From Papaver somniferum (taxonomy: Eukaryota > Streptophyta > Magnoliopsida > Ranunculales > Papaveraceae), in contig NC_039362.1 of NCBI RefSeq assembly GCF_003573695.1, positions 180,553,690-180,617,689 of the forward strand: 64,000 nucleotides of DNA, written 5' to 3'. The notes under the pieces are model-generated. The model worked only from the letters and a program-made list of their open reading frames with translations. It made no database searches and was not told the DNA's origin. The position numbers and the translations under genes were made by a program. The first letter of the stretch is position 1. The number at the start of each line of letters is the position of its first letter. This document shows positions 1-11,074 of this stretch, piece by piece.

Positions 1-1560
1 GAATCCATTTCACCCATCCAAGTTTTTTTTCTCTATTTTTTTTTTTTCTTCCCATTAGGCAATCCAGGCCATTTTCAACACAAACCATTACATTTTGCTC
101 CCGTGAAGATCAGTTTTGCTCCTCATACATCACTTTTGTTCAAATGTCAATGTGATCGACGATTAAGTGTCTGTGAAGGTAACAGCTAACGTTCACTACA
201 TCAAGTTAGTTTTATATGTCATCATGATCATTAATGTTTTTCTTCTTGATCTTTATCATCATATCAAGAGCTCAATCTCTATAATACAATCTGGAGGTTA
301 GTACTTTGTATCCAGGGAGTATCATGATCTTTGTTTACTTATCACAATATTGTTGTTCTCTCTCGACATAATCAAAATCAATATCCTAAACATTGATTAT
401 TTGATTAATTCATTCCCAAAATCACAATATTTTGGTGACCTAATATTTATCTGAAAATATTTTCCATATTTTCTATAGTCCACCCTATATAATCTTCCCT
501 TTTTGGTCACTGAATCTTTTGTGTCCATGAGATATAATCAGAATAATTTCTTACAAGGCCATATGATTCAGATCTTGCTCCAATATTTATGAGCTTGAAA
601 TATTTTTACTGATACTCTTGTTGTCAAATGGATTTCTCCATTCTATTCTCTGCATCTTTATTGTTTATCAAAGATGCTTTGTTTTCTGTCATTCTTGTCA
701 CTAAGAATATTCAATTTGATACTTCCTCATCCGTTTTTTTTTCTCAATTGTCAACTGACAATTTCACGCTGGGATAACTATAGGCGATTTCGCTGCACCC
801 TCTTTTCTCAATTCTGGTAATTCAGGATTACCCGTATCTATTACCAATCTCGGTGATTCAATCTCACCTGCAGTTTCTCAAAATACTACTAATAATCCAG
901 TAGTATCTTCTACAGTTCCTTTACCTAATCGCAACTCATGCTCAGCACGTAACAGTGCTTCTCAATATGGTATGCAATACTATTCATTTGTTTCGCATTG
1001 AGAACAACTAGTTTCTCTACCTAGTTTTCTTATTTGATACTGCCATTTTATCGGCTTTTCAAGGAATCAAAGATATGTTTATTGTTCTTTGAAGCTGCCA
1101 TCAGCTATTGGCTCTTTAAATTCTGGTCAAATCCTTACCTCCAAAGATATTTTCCATCTTTTGGAATCTCATGTCAATTCATCTCCAAATTCCATCTTTT
1201 AATACGCATGTTTGTTTGCACAATTGGGTTTGGATCAATATTTCAAAGTATGGAGGATTCATCATAAAAGACGATACGAGTTTTGGGGATTCTTTATCTC
1301 TGTTTGTTTGCAATCAACAACCCAACATATCAATATCCAATCAAGTCCACTAAGCAACCAGAAGAGCCACCATTCCGTATATCTTCTCGAGTTTTGAAGA
1401 TTTTTCCGCTGCTTCTGTACCTTTGTTCAAGTGTTCAAGTTCTGTAGTCCGTGATTGAAGCTCAAAGTACAACTTATGCGGTTTTAGGTTACAAAGTCTT
1501 TCCCCGAAGATTTTTCAAGTTGTACACTTCAACAAATTTCCGTGTCCACCTTGAGGGGGG
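1..1560 (+). mobile_element. Degraded Copia-like retroelement interior
   Basis: No intact gene is present. The stretch is AT-rich with only short broken reading frames. At 1551-1560 a purine run (TTGAGGGGGG) sits immediately before TATTAG, which is the usual arrangement of a polypurine tract followed by an LTR in plant Copia elements. I read the stretch as the decayed 3' interior of a retroelement whose 5' part lies outside the window. No gag, integrase or reverse-transcriptase motif could be recognised, so the class rests on the PPT/LTR junction alone. Confidence 0.4.
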
Positions 1561-2027
1561 TATTAGAGGATAAACACGGGTATGCTACAAAGAGATCAAT
1601 GTGCACGTCAGAAGTGAGTGACTGTGGGCTACCATTCAAGATACATGATGCTCAGTCAATGCAACTACTAGATTATAGGATCAGGTCAAACAATAAATCC
1701 TGTAATGTAGATAGATAGTTTCACCTAGTCAAGATATCGGTTGTTATTCTATCTTCTAGGTTTTGTATCCTATCACCTATAAATAGGATCACTATGTAAA
1801 TGTAAAACTATCTCAGAGAAATCATCTGAAGATCAATAATATTTCACCCTACGGGGTTTGTCAGTGGACGTAGGCCATTAATGCCGAACCACTTTAATAC
1901 CTGTCTCCTCCATTTGATTTTGGTTTGTAGGTTAATTTCTTTGTGATTAATTTATGTTTATCATTGATTTAATATTAATAATGTTTTTGTAATCAATGAT
2001 ATTCATCTTAGATTTGATCTACATATC
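1561..2027 (+). repeat. Copia-like LTR abutting truncated CHX copy
   Basis: Starts after the purine tract and contains a TATA-like core promoter (CCTATAAATAGG, about 1776-1787). Downstream is a U5-type segment resembling the CGTGGA(T/C)GTAGGC...GCCGAACCAC block common to plant LTRs (1862-1895). The same block occurs in the solo LTR at 8400-8460. The right border is inferred from where CHX exon homology begins (about 2028). It is not confirmed by an inverted terminus or a duplication. The start is TATTAG rather than TGTTAG, which suggests decay. Confidence 0.45.
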
Positions 2028-3448
2028 AAAATCTAAGAGAGTGCTTCGTCACCTTTGTGCTCTTGCCGCCATCTTACATAATAGCAGGTTATCGCGTACA
2101 GCCATTCAAAGTCATTTGGGAAAGGTTTGTAGTTGTGGAGATAATGATGTTGCTTGCTTACTCTGCAAAGATTATTTGTAGTAATATCGGCTTCCCTCTA
2201 CTTTCGGATGCCTATAGTGGATTCCTTGTGTCTCGCTCTCCTTTTAAACTGCGACGGGATATTCTATATGTTGTATTTAATGGCCGTGGTTGAAGCAGAG
2301 GTTAGTTACATAGTATAAGCACTTAGCATCTGATATATATACCACTCTAATATTTTAACTTTAACGTTTGATCGCAGTTGATGAGTCAACAAACTTACAC
2401 CATAATGATCTTCACAAATCTATTGATAACAATGGTAACAACGCCGATAGTGAAACATCTATATCATCCTTCGAGGAGGTACGCGGGCTACAAGAGACAA
2501 ACCATCCTTAATTCTGCTGTCAACAGTGAGCTGCGCATACTGGCTTGTGTTTACAATCAAGAAAACGTCCCCAGCATCCTCAATTTCCTTGAAGCCACTA
2601 ATCCAATTACCAAAGAAAGCTTCGTATGTATATATGTTTTGCACCTTGTTGAGCTAGTTGGTCGTGCAACTTCCCTCCTCATTGAACACGGAGAACAAAA
2701 GAAAAAACAATTTACACGAGCCAACAGCCGCAATTCTACAGATAAAATTATAAATGCCTTCCACCAGTTCGAACAACAGAATGAAGGATACACAATAGGG
2801 CAATGTTTCACTGCAATATCACCGTTCTCAAGTATGGACAACGACGTATCTCAGATAGCAATGAAAAAGAGGACGAATCTGGTGATCATACCTTTCGGTG
2901 AGTTAGACGAACATCCTTATCGGGCAGTCAACCGAAATGTTCTAAAAAAAACACCTTGCTCAGTTGGGATACTCTTTGACCACAAAAATAGTTCTGGTGC
3001 TGCTATTGATGTTTCCATGACTTTCCATAATATTGCCATGATTTTCATCGGAGGTGCTGATGATCGAGAGGCTCTAGCATATAGTATGAGAATGGTAGAT
3101 AAGCCCAATTTACAACTCTCTGTTTTTCGATTCACGCATATGAAGCCAAACAAAAATGCAAAAAAAGATGATGAATTGATAGGTTATTTGTGGGACAAAA
3201 TTATGAACACCGAAAACATTGTTTACAAGGAACAAGATGTAACAGATTGTGCAGATACAGCAAGTAGAATCAAATGCCTGGAAGACTCTTACGACTTCAT
3301 AATTGGTTGGAGACGACATGATAGTAGCTCACCAATTTTGCATGGACTTGATGAATGGTGTGTTTTCAAAGAACTTGGTGTGATTGGAGATCTTTTGGCT
3401 ACGTCTACTTTCGAGTGTAATTTTTCAGTTTTGGTAATGCAACAGTAG
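2028..3448 (+). pseudogene. 5'-truncated CHX cation/H+ exchanger copy
   Basis: A partial tandem duplicate of the CHX gene at 4757-7186. Bases 2028-2300 match the last part of its membrane exon, but relative to it a one-base insertion near 2175-2195 shifts the frame (YIIAGYRVQPFKVIWERF is readable before the shift). Intron 2301-2377 (GT...AG) is conserved. The last exon, 2378-3448, is open throughout, exactly as long as its counterpart (1071 bp), and ends in LVMQQ. It encodes the hydrophilic C-terminal CHX region (DPSRRY-type motif as HPSRRYAGY, later MIFIGGADDREALAY). Transmembrane helices 1 to about 10 are missing because the copy begins at an LTR. The 5' half may lie upstream of the window or be lost. 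The C-terminal exon alone would not transport ions. Confidence 0.85.
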
Positions 3449-4756
3449 GCGTTTGTAAAAAAATTATTTGTCGATATACAAGTACCAACTGAGGATGAGG
3501 AGAATGTTTAGTATAGTCATCTGCACTTTTGATTATGACGTATGTTGATGTAAATGGTTTTAGCTAGGTATGTACAATACAACACAACTTGCAGATTAGG
3601 TCATTTTTTATTTTTGTTTTTGGTTTTGTAGATTTCTTCTTCTAAGATGATTTTATCAAGTTAAACCCGAGATTTCTCTTGACAGTTAATCCAACCGTTA
3701 GCTGTAAAAACTGTCCTCACTGGACTCATGGCACATCCAACTTAGCGTCACATCCTCAAAAGTGGGTGTAGATTCACTCTTGTAATGTTATCTTAGTTTT
3801 CTAGCTTCAAAGACAGACTCTACTCTGCCTTCACTTTTTTCTGCTTTGGTTAAATAACGTGTTCCTTTCATGTGTAATGCAATGAGGAATGAAGATCTAA
3901 GCTTTCAGTGGAGCAATAGGTTAAATATCCAAATTGGGACTCATTACTTAGGATCGATGGAAGGATATGTACACCATTTAGCTCGTCTAATTGTCACATC
4001 TCTGTTCAAAACGCAAAACTACTTATCAAGTCCTCCGTCCTTCCTAATTACACAAAACAAACTTCAGTTTTGAGCATTGCGAATACACCACAACTATATC
4101 AGTCCATCTACACTAGGAACATGCAATCATTGTCATTATCACTATAGAGGAGAATCGTATAAGAAAAAATTACCCGTTCATGTGGTCAAGGGACCAGGGA
4201 GGAAGGAGCTTTGCAGTAAATGTCTGTCCTGCATATAACAGAACCAGGGAGGAAGAAGCTTTGCAGTAAATGTGAACACTCTATAAAGTGACATCTAGGA
4301 ATTACAATTTAATCAAGTAGGTATCAGTCAAAATCGAGTGTCTCGTACAATAATTACATTATTTAATCTCTCGTACAATAATTACTTTTAGAGATTGCAT
4401 AAGATTTTGTTGCAATGGTCAAAGCTACAAACTAGTGTAATGAATGGGTTACTATATATGGTGAGATTAATTCATTTCCCCGCAAATTATTCTTGTCCTA
4501 GCAATCAAATCCATTCCTACGTTTTCCACAGAAACCAGTCTAGTACTTTGTCTTTGAAAACTCAATTTTTCTTTTTTGCTTTTCTTATTTTTATCTAATT
4601 CAACCATGAAAAGAAATTCAGTGAGAGCACATGGTGAACTTTGATGAGTCTGGGTGGCACGAGCTCAGGTCCTAGTTACCATACGTTATACTAGTGATCG
4701 GTGCCGAGAAACTGAGAAAATATATATCAAACCAGGTTGAAGGTTATAAAAACAGG
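3449..4756. other. Intergenic spacer with duplicated CHX 3' flank
   Basis: Bases about 3650-3960 are homologous to the flank of the second CHX copy (7350-7433 plus 8565-8780), so the duplication unit included downstream DNA. A 31-bp direct repeat with a 50-bp spacing lies at 4193-4223 and 4243-4273 (core ACCAGGGAGGAA), and CTCGTACAATAATTAC is repeated near 4342 and 4371. The segment before 4757 would hold the promoter of the intact CHX gene. No convincing TATA box is assigned. No other gene is seen. Confidence 0.6.
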
Positions 4757-7186
4757 ATGGATAAACCAGGTTTCAACTGTCAGCCAGTTAAAGGAATGTT
4801 TGAGCGCGGTTCCTTTCCTTTTCTGACGGTGCAGATCGGCCTTTGTATATTATTCATCGGAACCTTCCACGTTTTCCTTGGTCAATTGGACCAGATTAAA
4901 TTTGTTTCATCTGCCTTCGTAAGGTTCCCTTGTTCCTCTCGTTCATTCATTAGATTTTAAGATTACATAACTTCAATAGTATCTAATACAGTTGTACATA
5001 TATGTCTTTTGCATGTACGTAACAGGCTGGTATTGTCTTAGGCCCGGCGTTGCTGGGAGGTACGGAAGCATTTCAATACGTGTTTCGTGATTCAGGAGGA
5101 ATGGCCTTAATGTCAGTTATCGAAAGCATTGGGGGTGTTTTTCTTGCATTCCTTGTTGGAGTAAAGACAGACATGGATATGATTACGAAGGCAAGTAGAC
5201 CAACCATCGTCATAGGTTTCTGCACTTACCTCATCCCTTTAGTTTTCAATAACGCTGTTTTAAGCGTGGTACGAAAAATCTTTACCCTGGAAAACAATAT
5301 GAGTGATTCTCTCACATTCGTTGCGTTATCAGTGACTTATTCTTCCTTCTATGATACTGCTTGTGCCGTTGCTGACTTGAACCTCCTCAATTCCAAGATT
5401 GGTCGTCTAGGCCTGGCCATTTCGATAATCACCGGAATGAGCAGTTGGTTGTATGAGTATGCCTACAGCTTCTATGCAGAAGCCACTATTTTGAGTCGCA
5501 AGATGCTATTATTAGCATGGATAAGTAAAGTTATCTTATTTATTTTCATCATGTTCATTTTACGCCCAGTAATGTCATGGATGAATAAAAGTACTCCAGA
5601 AGGAAAAACTCTGAATGAAGGTTATCTTTCCTCTATCCTTATCAGCGTTTTGGGAGTTTCATTTTGTAGTCAGTCCATTGGCATAGACCCTTCGCTTGGA
5701 CCACTTATAGTTGGACTAACAGTACCTGTTGGGTCGCCTATAGCCGCAGCTGTTCAAAAAAAACTCGAGTGTTTTGTTACCTTTGTGCTTGTGACACCAG
5801 TTTACATAATAGGAGGCTATCACGTACGTGCATTCAAATTCATTTGGAAAGATTTTGTAGTTGTGGAGATAATGGTGTTCCTTGCATACATTGCAAAGTT
5901 TGTTGTAGTAATGTTAGCTTCCATCTACCTGCGGATGCCTATTCTGGACTCATTTTGTCTCGGTCTCCTCTTAACTTGTGATGGCATATTCCATATGTGG
6001 TATTCAATGATAATGGTCGAAGCCGAGGTTAGTCACATAGTACCTATATCTGATTGATATATAAGAACATATTTTATATGTGCATGCTAACACTTATTTG
6101 TTGATTGATATCCAGTTGATGAGTCAACAAAGTTACACCATAATATTCTTCACAAACCTATTGATAACTATGGTAATCACACCGATGGTGAAATACTTAT
6201 ATGATCCTTCGAGGAAGTACACGGGCTACATGAGACAAACGATCTTAAATTCTGCTGTCAACAGTGAGCTGCGCATACTGGCTTGTGTTTACAATCAAGA
6301 AAACGTTCCCAGCATCCTCAATTTCCTTGAAGCCACTAATCCGGTTACAAAAGATAGCTTTGTATGTTTATATGTTTTGCACCTTGTTGAGCTAGTCGGT
6401 CGTGCAACTTCCATCCTCGTCCAACACAAACAACAAAAGAATAAACAATTTGCACAGGATCGCAACCGCAATTCGTCAGAAAAAATTATCAATGCTTTCA
6501 ACCAATTCGCACAACAGAATCAAGGCTTTACGATTGGCCAATGTTTCACTGCCATATCACCATTCTCAAGCATGGACAACGACGTATCTCAGATAGCATT
6601 TGACGAGAGGACGAATCTTGTGATCATACCTTTCGGTGAGTTAGATGAACATCCTTATCGGATAGTCAACCGAAGTGTTTTGGGTAAGGCACCTTGCTCG
6701 GTGGGGATTCTCTTTGACCACAAAAATAGCACGAGTGCTGCTATTGATGTTTCTGTATGTTCCCATAATGTTGCGATGATTTTCATTGGAGGTCCTGACG
6801 ATCGAGAGGCATTAGCATATAGTATGAGAATGGCGGATCAGCCCAATTTAAATCTCTCAGTTTTTCGATTCACGCATATAAAGCCGGACAAAAAAACTAA
6901 AAAAGATGATGAATTGATAAGTGACTTGTGGGACAAAATTATGAACACCGAAAATATCTTTTATAAAGAGGAAGAAGTAACAGATTGTGCAGATACAGCA
7001 AGTAAAATCAAATGTCTGGAAAACTCTTACGACTTCATAATTGCTGGGAGACGACATGATAGTAACTCACCAATTCTGCATGGACTTGATGAATGGTGTG
7101 TCTTCAAAGAACTTGGTGTTATTGGAGATCTTTTCGCTACGTCTACTTTTGAGGGTAATTTTTCAGTTGTAGTATTACAACAGTAA
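4757..7186 (+). CDS. CHX-type cation/H+ exchanger
   Basis: Monovalent cation/proton antiporter of the plant CPA2/CHX family, an endomembrane or plasma-membrane protein moving K+ or Na+ against H+. Three exons with phase-0 junctions: 4757-4918 (from ATG, MDKPGFNCQP; an earlier in-frame ATG is absent), 5026-6027 and 6116-7186, about 744 residues, slightly short of the usual 780-850. Exon 2 opens with AGIVLGPALLG, the typical second-helix motif, and contains FLAFLVGVKTDMDMI. Exon 3 begins LMSQQSYTIIFF and carries YDPSRKYTGY, SELRILACVYNQENVPS and the C-terminal HNVAMIFIGGPDDREALAYS block. The position usually holding the ion-binding Asn-Asp pair before a Trp reads IITGMSSW, so the acidic residue appears replaced. 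The start is uncertain because an extra upstream exon cannot be excluded. Confidence 0.88.
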
Positions 7187-7433
7187 GATTTTAAAGTAGA
7201 TTTTTTTTTTATCAATACAAGCACCAACTGAAGAGGCGGAATGTTTTTGTAGTTTTTGATTATGACGTATATCGATGTAAATGCATGGTTTAAAGTATGT
7301 AAAATATAACGCGGGTTTCAAATTAGGTCCTTCTTTCTTTTTGGTTTTGTTGATTTTTTCTTCAACGATGAAATTATTAATTTAAACCTGAGATTTTCCT
7401 CGACGGTTAATCCAATTGGCAGTTATAAAAACT
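7187..7433. other. 3' flank of CHX gene (left part)
   Basis: Downstream flank homologous to 3449-3700 of the first CHX copy (for example CTCGACGGTTAATCCAA versus CTTGACAGTTAATCCAA). It is cut by the solo LTR after 7433, and homology resumes at 8565. Confidence 0.7.
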
Positions 7434-8564
7434 TGTTTGTACAATAAATAAAAATGTCACAATATTGGACCAGATTGTTACTGGGACCACCATTTGGCCC
7501 TCATTCAACTCTGCCATCCATCCAACCAACACGGTATGCAAGCTACCGAATATTCCTTCCGGTCAATAGTCAAAGTCAACGACTGGTCAATGGTCAAAGT
7601 CAACCTTCGGTGAATAGTCAAAGTCAATGATCGGTCACCGATCGGTCAACGATTAAAGTCAATTTTTGGTCAATTGCCAAAGTTAACAGCCAATCGGCGG
7701 TCAAAGTCAACCTTCAGTCAGTGGTCAAAGTCAACGACCGGTCAACGGTCAAAGTCAACCTTTGGCCAACGATATAAGTTAACTGTCGAAGCCCTGTTAC
7801 CAGCGGTGCTTCCAACCAGTTTCCATCCATGTTGCCAGCGGTGCTGCCAACTAGTTTCCATCTAAGTACTCAGCGGTGTTGCCAACCAGTCTTCAGACAT
7901 GTTGTCAGCGGTGCTGTCAATTATAGTTTCCAGCCAAGTACTCAGACGCGCTGCCAGTCAGCCTCCATTCATGTTGTCGGTTGTGATGTCAGCCAGCCTC
8001 CATCCAGTCTCCATCCATGTCTCCAGTCAAGGCAGTCTGCCAGTCAAAGATCGATAGTCGTAGTCAGCAGGGAAGTCAACCTTGCCAGTCAAAGACAAGG
8101 TCGTTGGTCAAACCTGCATGCCCATTTCGATTTGTCCTGTTTCCACAGATCCAGTGAGAAAATCTTGGAAGAAGATTCTGGAAGTTTCTGGATGACTTGC
8201 TGACCAAGTTGCTAAAGGGAAGTTCTGGCTAAGTTACTTCCACCTGAAGTTAATCTCGAAATCAGGGTTAATCTCATATATTCAACTGTATAAATAGAGG
8301 GGAATCTCAACCCTAAAAGGGGACGCCCTGCTACACAAAAATTCACCAGAAAATCCTAAAGGGGATTAGAAATCAATTGTATCGATCACATCAATAAAAT
8401 ATCTCTTCCTACGGGAATTCTTCCGTGGATGTAGGCAAAACTTGTCGAACCACGTTAAATTCGTGTCTCACATATTTATGCTTGTTTTGTGTAAAACCCT
8501 AGTTTTCATCATCATCATCAAACCGATTGTATACTGTGCCTGGAAATATTTTTGGGTACAAACA
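7434..8564 (+). mobile_element. Solo LTR with 5-bp target duplication
   Basis: Begins TGTTTGTAC and ends GTACAAACA, a 9-bp terminal inverted repeat with canonical TG...CA. Flanks are AAACT (7429-7433) and AAGCT (8565-8569), a 5-bp duplication with one mismatch. The empty site is visible in the paralogous flank at about 3706-3716 (AAAAACTGTCC). It contains a TATA box (TATAAATAGAGG, about 8290) and a U5 block near 8410-8460. There is no internal coding region, so recombination between two LTRs is inferred. The 1131-bp length suggests a Ty3/Gypsy or large Copia LTR. The U3 part holds a GGTCAAAGTCAAC minisatellite. Confidence 0.88.
7555..7785 (+). repeat. GGTCAA(A)GTCAAC minisatellite within LTR
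   Basis: Many imperfect direct copies of a 13-25 bp unit such as GGTCAAAGTCAACC with CGGTCAACGGTC variants. They lie in the U3 of the solo LTR upstream of its TATA box, a place where LTR enhancer repeats commonly sit. Confidence 0.75.
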
Positions 8565-10379
8565 AAGCTGTCCACACTAGAATCATGACTATCATATCCA
8601 ACTTAGCATCACATTCCAGAATTGAGTGTGGATTCACTCTTACTGTTATTTAAGTTTTCTAACTTCAAAGATAGACACTTGCTTCACATTTTTTCTTTCT
8701 TGGCTAATGAGTGCCTACCTTTCTTGTCAATGCGGGATGAAGATCTAAGCTTTCAGCAGAGAAATAAGATAAAATTGGTAGAACTTCAACTCCTTAGCCT
8801 TCATGCTTTAGCACCAAACTTCATATAAAGCTAACTACATGTTGAAATTATACTTGAACCTAGTATTAGCATACTCTAGAACTCATGTAAACAACCCCAT
8901 ATATAACAAGAACACCACATATAGTACATACCCAAAACAAATTGAACAACAAAGAAATTGAACAAACGCAACGCTTAGTTACTAATAACTTTCATGACTT
9001 ATCATACCGCATCAATATTTATTTCCTCACATAATTTCATGATGAATGAAAACATATGTTCCTTCATAAAAACATATGAGGCTAGAAGTGAGTTCCAGTC
9101 ATGCTTGCCACATGTCACTCCAAACTTTCCATTAGGAGTTAGATGACACCTCATGGCTAGCTATATTGGACAGCTCATAGCATAAGAGCCATGTCATGTT
9201 AGTTTCAACGTTATCTAGCATTAATCTTAAGCTAGTCATAGTCATTAAAACATGATTAGATCATAGGAAGTTTGCAATAAATGCAAACTAAAATGTATCA
9301 ACAAAATCAAAATCAAAATAGATTTCAAACTAAAATTAAAGTTGGCGGGGCGCTATACACCAACAATTATTTCTTAAAGAACGCACGGATTTCCGTAAGA
9401 GTGCCTATGATTCGAATCCATAAAAAGTAAAAGAAGCATTAGACTTGCTTAATTATCCGGCTTGTCGATGTCTTAGGAACTTCTACGACACAACATAAAA
9501 TCAATCTCCTATTAACAACCGTTAGTTTAGGTTCAAACACCTAGGATGATTGTGTTCATATGATTTCTTATTCCCACCCACCTTCACCAAAATTCAAAAT
9601 CTTTAACCATAGTCAAATCTCCCCCAGTTAGTTGGGTTTTCTCCATACAAATAATCATTTTGGCTTTCTATAAAGAGGGATGGTCCACTCACATGGTTAT
9701 ATTCATATTATCTCAGACTTTTAGCGATATTTTTACTAATAAAACCTAAATCGTAACGAGTTCGAAGTTAATATTTTTGGGATATACTCCTCCTGTAATA
9801 TATACTAACCAAAAGTAAGCACTTCTTCAAGTACTATTCTTGAAAAGTCAAGCTGCGTTGCCGAATCAAGTTGGGTTCAAAACTCCGTCATTTGAGAACT
9901 TTTTTAAAAAAAATATTAGATTGAGGAATAGAGAAATAGAGAAATTTTTTGTGTAAAAATTTAGTTAAAAAATTGATTCGAAGATTAACTATTTATAGGC
10001 GAGAAAGATCATTAGCAGCTGGCGCCAATCATTAAATCGAGTGATACTATCATTATATCCAGTGATAGAGTCTTGATCACCGATTCTATTGAAGATATCG
10101 CTCGCTAGTATTTTTGTCGCTTCACTCTTTTACCATAGTAACACAACTCATTTTTCATGCCACCTAGTATATCAAATAGAAACCTTTGTCATGGTGCATA
10201 AGAATAGGCCCAACAAAGAGAATGTTTTCTCCGTATCGGATAATCTCTCTTTGGTAAATGTTGTAAATGATGAAGTTTCTTCTTATCAGCTGAAAACTTT
10301 TTTCCTTAGTGACGGATTGTAAAAAAGAGTTACGTTCTTTTCCCAACCTCTTTGTGAACATGTTAACCATTCTCTTAAG
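8565..10379. other. CHX 3' flank (right part) and AT-rich spacer
   Basis: 8565-8780 continues the CHX downstream flank found also at 3710-3940. From about 8830 to 10379 the DNA is AT-rich with no supportable gene. A short open frame at 10089-10322 has no recognisable domain. At 10030-10070 there are close inverted TATCA/TGATA tracts of unknown meaning. Confidence 0.6.
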
Positions 10380-10626
10380 AGCATCTCCAATGCTAGGGTT
10401 GGAGGTCATCTAATTATCACGTTTTTTATGGAGGTCATTCACATATGGACAAAACAAATAATTTTAGACCTTTTTTGAACACAAAAAACATCATCAATCC
10501 TCAAGGTTTTATCTAACAACTTTTAAATTAACATAGAGACAAATCGATGATGTGGACTTAGACCCAAAGTTATAGATGTCTTATTTGGACTTAAACCCAA
10601 GGACCTCGACCCTTGCATTGAAGATG
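10380..10626. mobile_element. MITE with ~25-bp inverted ends
   Basis: The left end AGCATCTCCAATGCTAGGGT (10380-10399, continuing to TGGAGGTC) is the imperfect reverse complement of 10602-10626 (GACCTCGACCCTTGCATTGA, then AGATG). The interior is noncoding and has two direct copies of GGACTTA(G/A)ACCCAA. GAGCATCTCCAATGC-type ends are frequent in plant MITEs. A target duplication was not identified, so the superfamily is not assigned. Confidence 0.55.
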
Positions 10627-10689
10627 GAATTATGATAAAATAAATCTTAAATCTTAGGTGGCATGCTTTTTTAAGACCTTCACCCTTAA

Positions 10690-10995
10690 CATTTCTTTTT
10701 TTAATACGAAAAGAAAGATTGTATTTCAATTAAATAGTAGCTGCAAATGATGTTTCATCCGAAGCTAATGCATCAATAAGCCAGGGGGCATATGTTATTG
10801 TCATTCCTGTTTACTTAGAATCTGCGACATTATTGCCATCGCGATGGATAAAACTACATTTCCATGTGGAAAAACTATTAACAAGATAAACAATATAGCA
10901 TTGGTCCATTTGATAGCCCATATTCTTCTATTGGTCGCATTCATCATTCTCTTAGTGTCTCCCTCCAATGCAGATGAAGGATTGGACATGATCTA
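10690..10995 (-). pseudogene. LINE RNase H-end remnant
   Basis: On the minus strand a frame reads CSFIHRDGNNVADSK (around 10815-10865). This matches the end of the RNase H-like domain that terminates plant L1-type LINE ORF2 proteins, where the H-R-x-x-N-x-x-A-D pattern is typical. It is followed by a tail PWLIDALASDETSF and an A-rich stretch (minus sense, about 10690-10700) that could be the 3' end. Frames shift upstream. Only the distal end survives. Confidence 0.5.
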
Positions 10996-11074
10996 ATAGG
11001 GAAGCAGATAGTGTAGCTAACTTTTTCCTTTTTCCTTTTTTTGTAATTTTTCAATTTTTAATTTTTAGTAAGAC

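Noticed and set aside
7674..8203. Open frames in the solo LTR
   Set aside because: They lie in LTR minisatellite and leader DNA with no recognisable domain, and the LTR borders and TSD explain the sequence.
9395..9425. tRNA T-arm-like GATTCGAATCC
   Set aside because: No acceptor stem, D-arm or anticodon arm can be folded around it.
10089..10409. Short frames on both strands with hydrophobic or basic content
   Set aside because: No conserved domain, no splice context, overlapping each other. They are chance frames in AT-rich DNA.
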